DNA of 64,000 nt from Nevskia sp. (lineage in GTDB: Bacteria > Pseudomonadota > Gammaproteobacteria > Nevskiales > Nevskiaceae): contig JALNYU010000009.1 of assembly GCA_023229645.1 (NCBI GenBank), positions 62,001 through 126,000 on the forward strand. Reading direction: 5' to 3'. The translations under genes were made by a program, and so were the position numbers. The notes below the pieces were generated by a model. That model searched no databases. It saw only the letters and a list, made by a program, of their open reading frames with translations, and was not told where the DNA came from. Numbering within the stretch: position 1 is the first letter of the stretch; each line of letters starts with the position of its first letter. Shown in pieces: positions 62,130 through 64,000 of the stretch.

Positions 62130-63640
62130 TCGACACCAACGATATGCAGCCCAAACCAATCCCAGCTGTGTTAATGGAATTTCAGGCACGCTGGGTCGAT
62201 GACTCGGCGGATGTGGCGATCTGGGAGAAGAGCCGGCGCGTCGGCGCCAGCTGGTGTACTGCGTCGTTAGCAGATCTTGAATCCGCGGTTCAGGGTGGAC
62301 AGGACACGCTATACATCGGCTATAGCCAAGACATGACCCGGGAATTCATCGACGATTGCGCGATGTGGGCACAAGCATTTGGCCAAGTGGCGGGATCAGT
62401 CGAAGAATTTGTTTTCGACGATCACAAAGAGAACGGTGAGAAAACCTCAATTAAGGCATTCCGTATCGACTTCGCCAGCGGAAATAAGATTCTCGCGCTC
62501 AGCAGCCGGCCGCGTTCTATACGCGGCAAGCAAGGCCTGGTAATCATCGACGAAGCTGCATTTCACGATGATCTCCCTGGCCTTCTTAAAGCGGCACTTG
62601 CCTTGCTGATCTGGGGTGGCAAAGTGCGCGTTCTCAGCTCGCACAACGGTGATTCGAACCCGTTCAATGAGCTCGTCTTAGCGATCCGAGCGGGAAAGCT
62701 ACCGTATAGCCTCCATCGCACGACGATCGACGATGCACTCGCCGATGGCCTCTACCAACGCGTGTGCTTAAAGACCGGCAAACAATGGTCTGAAGAGGCG
62801 CAGAAAAAGTGGCGTGCTGACCTGTTTGCGCGCTACCGCGGTAACGCGGACGAGGAGCTGCTGTGTATTCCGAGCCAGGGAACCGGAATCTGGCTGCCAA
62901 GAGCGTTAATTGAGGCTCGGATGACAGGCGGTAAAGTGATCCGCTACCGCGGTTCAGCGAACATGGCGCTGTGGCCTGAGCACTTGATGAAGGCCGAGAT
63001 CGAGCACTTTTGTCATACCCAGATCCAGCCACAGCTCGACCAGCTTGATCCGCTACAGCGCTCCGCACTTGGTCAGGACTTTGGCCGACACGTGGACTTG
63101 TCGGTGATCGTGCCGATGCAGATTTCGGCGGTTCTTAAGCGTCGTGTGCCGTTCATCGTTGAGCTGTCAAACGTGCCGTACAAGGCTCAAGAGCTGATCC
63201 TGTTCTATGTAATTGACGGCATGCCGCGAATGAGCGGAGTAAAGCTCGATGCCGGCGGAAATGGTGACTATCTGGCTGAGCAGGCGCAGAACCGCTATGG
63301 AGCGGCAGTAGTTGAAAAAGTGGTGTTTGCCGAGACGTGGTATCGAGAGAACACCGCGCCGATGAAGTCAGACCTTGAAGACGACTTGCTGAGTCTCGTG
63401 AAGGATGACGAGGTAGCCAGTGATCTCGCTACTTTCCGCATGGTGCGCGGTGTGCCACGCGTGCCGGACTTGCGTGTGGCGTCCGAAGGTGGCGGTAAGC
63501 GCCACGGCGATGCGGGTATTGCAATCTTGCTTGCGCATGCCGCAAGTCGATCTAACTACGTGCCGATGGAGTTTGAATCTAGCGGCGAACTGCGCGCCAG
63601 CTACGGCATGTCTGATTATTTTGGAGAGACTTATGGCTGA
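62126..63640 (+). CDS. Large terminase subunit (Mu gp28-like)
   Basis: 504 residues. The ATPase domain has Walker A-like EKSRRVGASWC and Walker B GLVIIDEAAFHDD. The RNase H-like nuclease carries the acidic residues in LGQDFGRHVDLSVI, GVKLDAGGNGDYLAE and KRHGDAGIAILLAH. It packages DNA headfully from an end, cutting in flanking host DNA. Overlaps the portal gene by 8 bp. Confidence 0.94.
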   Translation: MIDTNDMQPKPIPAVLMEFQARWVDDSADVAIWEKSRRVGASWCTASLADLESAVQGGQDTLYIGYSQDMTREFIDDCAMWAQAFGQVAGSVEEFVFDDHKENGEKTSIKAFRIDFASGNKILALSSRPRSIRGKQGLVIIDEAAFHDDLPGLLKAALALLIWGGKVRVLSSHNGDSNPFNELVLAIRAGKLPYSLHRTTIDDALADGLYQRVCLKTGKQWSEEAQKKWRADLFARYRGNADEELLCIPSQGTGIWLPRALIEARMTGGKVIRYRGSANMALWPEHLMKAEIEHFCHTQIQPQLDQLDPLQRSALGQDFGRHVDLSVIVPMQISAVLKRRVPFIVELSNVPYKAQELILFYVIDGMPRMSGVKLDAGGNGDYLAEQAQNRYGAAVVEKVVFAETWYRENTAPMKSDLEDDLLSLVKDDEVASDLATFRMVRGVPRVPDLRVASEGGGKRHGDAGIAILLAHAASRSNYVPMEFESSGELRASYGMSDYFGETYG

Positions 63641-64000
63641 TGCAACGGCACTCGACAACACCGTAGTGGATGACACTAACAAGCCTGTCACCGACGAGAT
63701 CGCAACTGCGGTTAAAAACTTCTTTGAACCGGTTTATAACCATCTGTTAAGCCCAAACGACGACACACTCGTAAGCCGAGGTGGCGGAAAGGGCTTGCGT
63801 ATTTATGACGAAATTGAGCGTGACCCGCATGCGTTTTCGGTATTGCAGAAACGCAAGCTAGCGCTGATTTCTCGTGAATGGGATGTTATGCCGGGCGGAA
63901 AGCGGGCGATTGATAAAGCGGCGGCTGAGACTGTGAAACGACAGTTGCTGGCGATGCCATTTGATGGCGTCTGTGTCGGCCTGATGGACGCCATCCTAAA
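63633..64000 (+). CDS. Portal protein (DUF935, Mu gp29), 3' end outside window
   Basis: First 122 codons. YNHLLSPNDDTLVSRGGGKGLRIYDEIERDPHAFSVLQKRKLALISREWDVMPG is the DUF935 N-terminal signature. ATG at 63633 overlaps the terminase stop. The frame runs off the window. Confidence 0.92.
   Translation, partial: MADATALDNTVVDDTNKPVTDEIATAVKNFFEPVYNHLLSPNDDTLVSRGGGKGLRIYDEIERDPHAFSVLQKRKLALISREWDVMPGGKRAIDKAAAETVKRQLLAMPFDGVCVGLMDAIL

Larger units (their letters stand above)
31621..64000. mobile_element. Mu-like transposable siphophage prophage (continues past window end)
   Basis: A DDE transposase with AAA+ ATPase, Ner, GemA, Mor, DUF3164, DUF3486, gp28-type terminase and gp29-type portal, together with gp36/gp37, protease-scaffold and a tape measure gene, identify a Mu-like transposable phage with a non-contractile (siphovirus) tail. 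No tail sheath or baseplate genes of the myovirus type are seen. The left boundary is inside the monooxygenase alpha gene. The right boundary is not in the window. Late genes at 31691-46287 run leftward while terminase and portal at 61569-64000 run rightward. Confidence 0.92.

Noticed and set aside
1..64000. CRISPR arrays, tRNA or rRNA genes
   Set aside because: No regularly spaced direct repeats of CRISPR size and no recognisable tRNA or rRNA sequence found on reading either strand; a covariance-model search would be decisive.

Overview
The window is bacterial DNA of moderately high GC with close-packed genes. The families point to a gammaproteobacterium: an ExeM-type secreted nuclease, a PepN-like M1 peptidase with signal peptide, a QseC-like kinase, cytochrome b561 and a Mu-like phage. 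Genus cannot be fixed from the sequence; an alkane-using Nevskiales/Xanthomonadales-type organism is a guess based on the propane-monooxygenase-type locus.

Layout. (1) Positions 1-11223 are ordinary chromosome: the 3' part of an extracellular endonuclease with three tandem C-terminal modules; a divergent pair (SDR plus Old Yellow Enzyme against an M1 aminopeptidase); a small cytochrome-like/b561 operon divergent from a two-component system. (2) Positions 11241-19257 hold thymidine kinase and a tight five-gene operon (SWIM zinc-finger protein, DUF5691, MoxR AAA+ ATPase, DUF5682, VWA protein), a conserved but functionally obscure chaperone-like system. (3) Positions 19799-22977 hold a GlcG/HbpS-like protein and a stand-alone UvrA paralogue. 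(4) Positions 23099-31620 hold a soluble diiron monooxygenase locus of the Prm/Mim type, read on the minus strand: hydroxylase alpha subunit (only its 3' end), reductase, beta subunit, coupling protein, dedicated GroEL, a small coupled membrane ORF, an Nramp metal transporter and a sigma-54 activator.

(5) From about 31621 to the window end lies a Mu-like transposable siphophage prophage, inserted into the 3' end of the hydroxylase alpha gene so that only about the last 60 codons remain on this side. Its left half (31691-46287, minus strand) carries, from head to tail: protease/scaffold, decoration protein, capsid, DUF1320 (gp36), gp37, tail tube, tail chaperone with a programmed frameshift, tape measure, tail tip proteins and, at the phage end, a DNA adenine methylase. 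Its right half (48839-64000, plus strand) carries repressor, Ner, DDE transposase, a shortened transposase paralogue, ATPase, DUF3164, HU, GemA, Mor, lysis genes, terminase and the start of the portal. In Mu all late genes run one way; here terminase/portal and protease/capsid point in opposite directions, which suggests an internal inversion, a hybrid, or an assembly join.

The most notable items are the interrupted monooxygenase gene, the split polarity of the prophage, the core-only transposase paralogue with an aligned D-to-E change at a catalytic position, a T7 slippery site that opens a 109-codon extension in the tail chaperone, and a nested scaffold start inside the protease gene.
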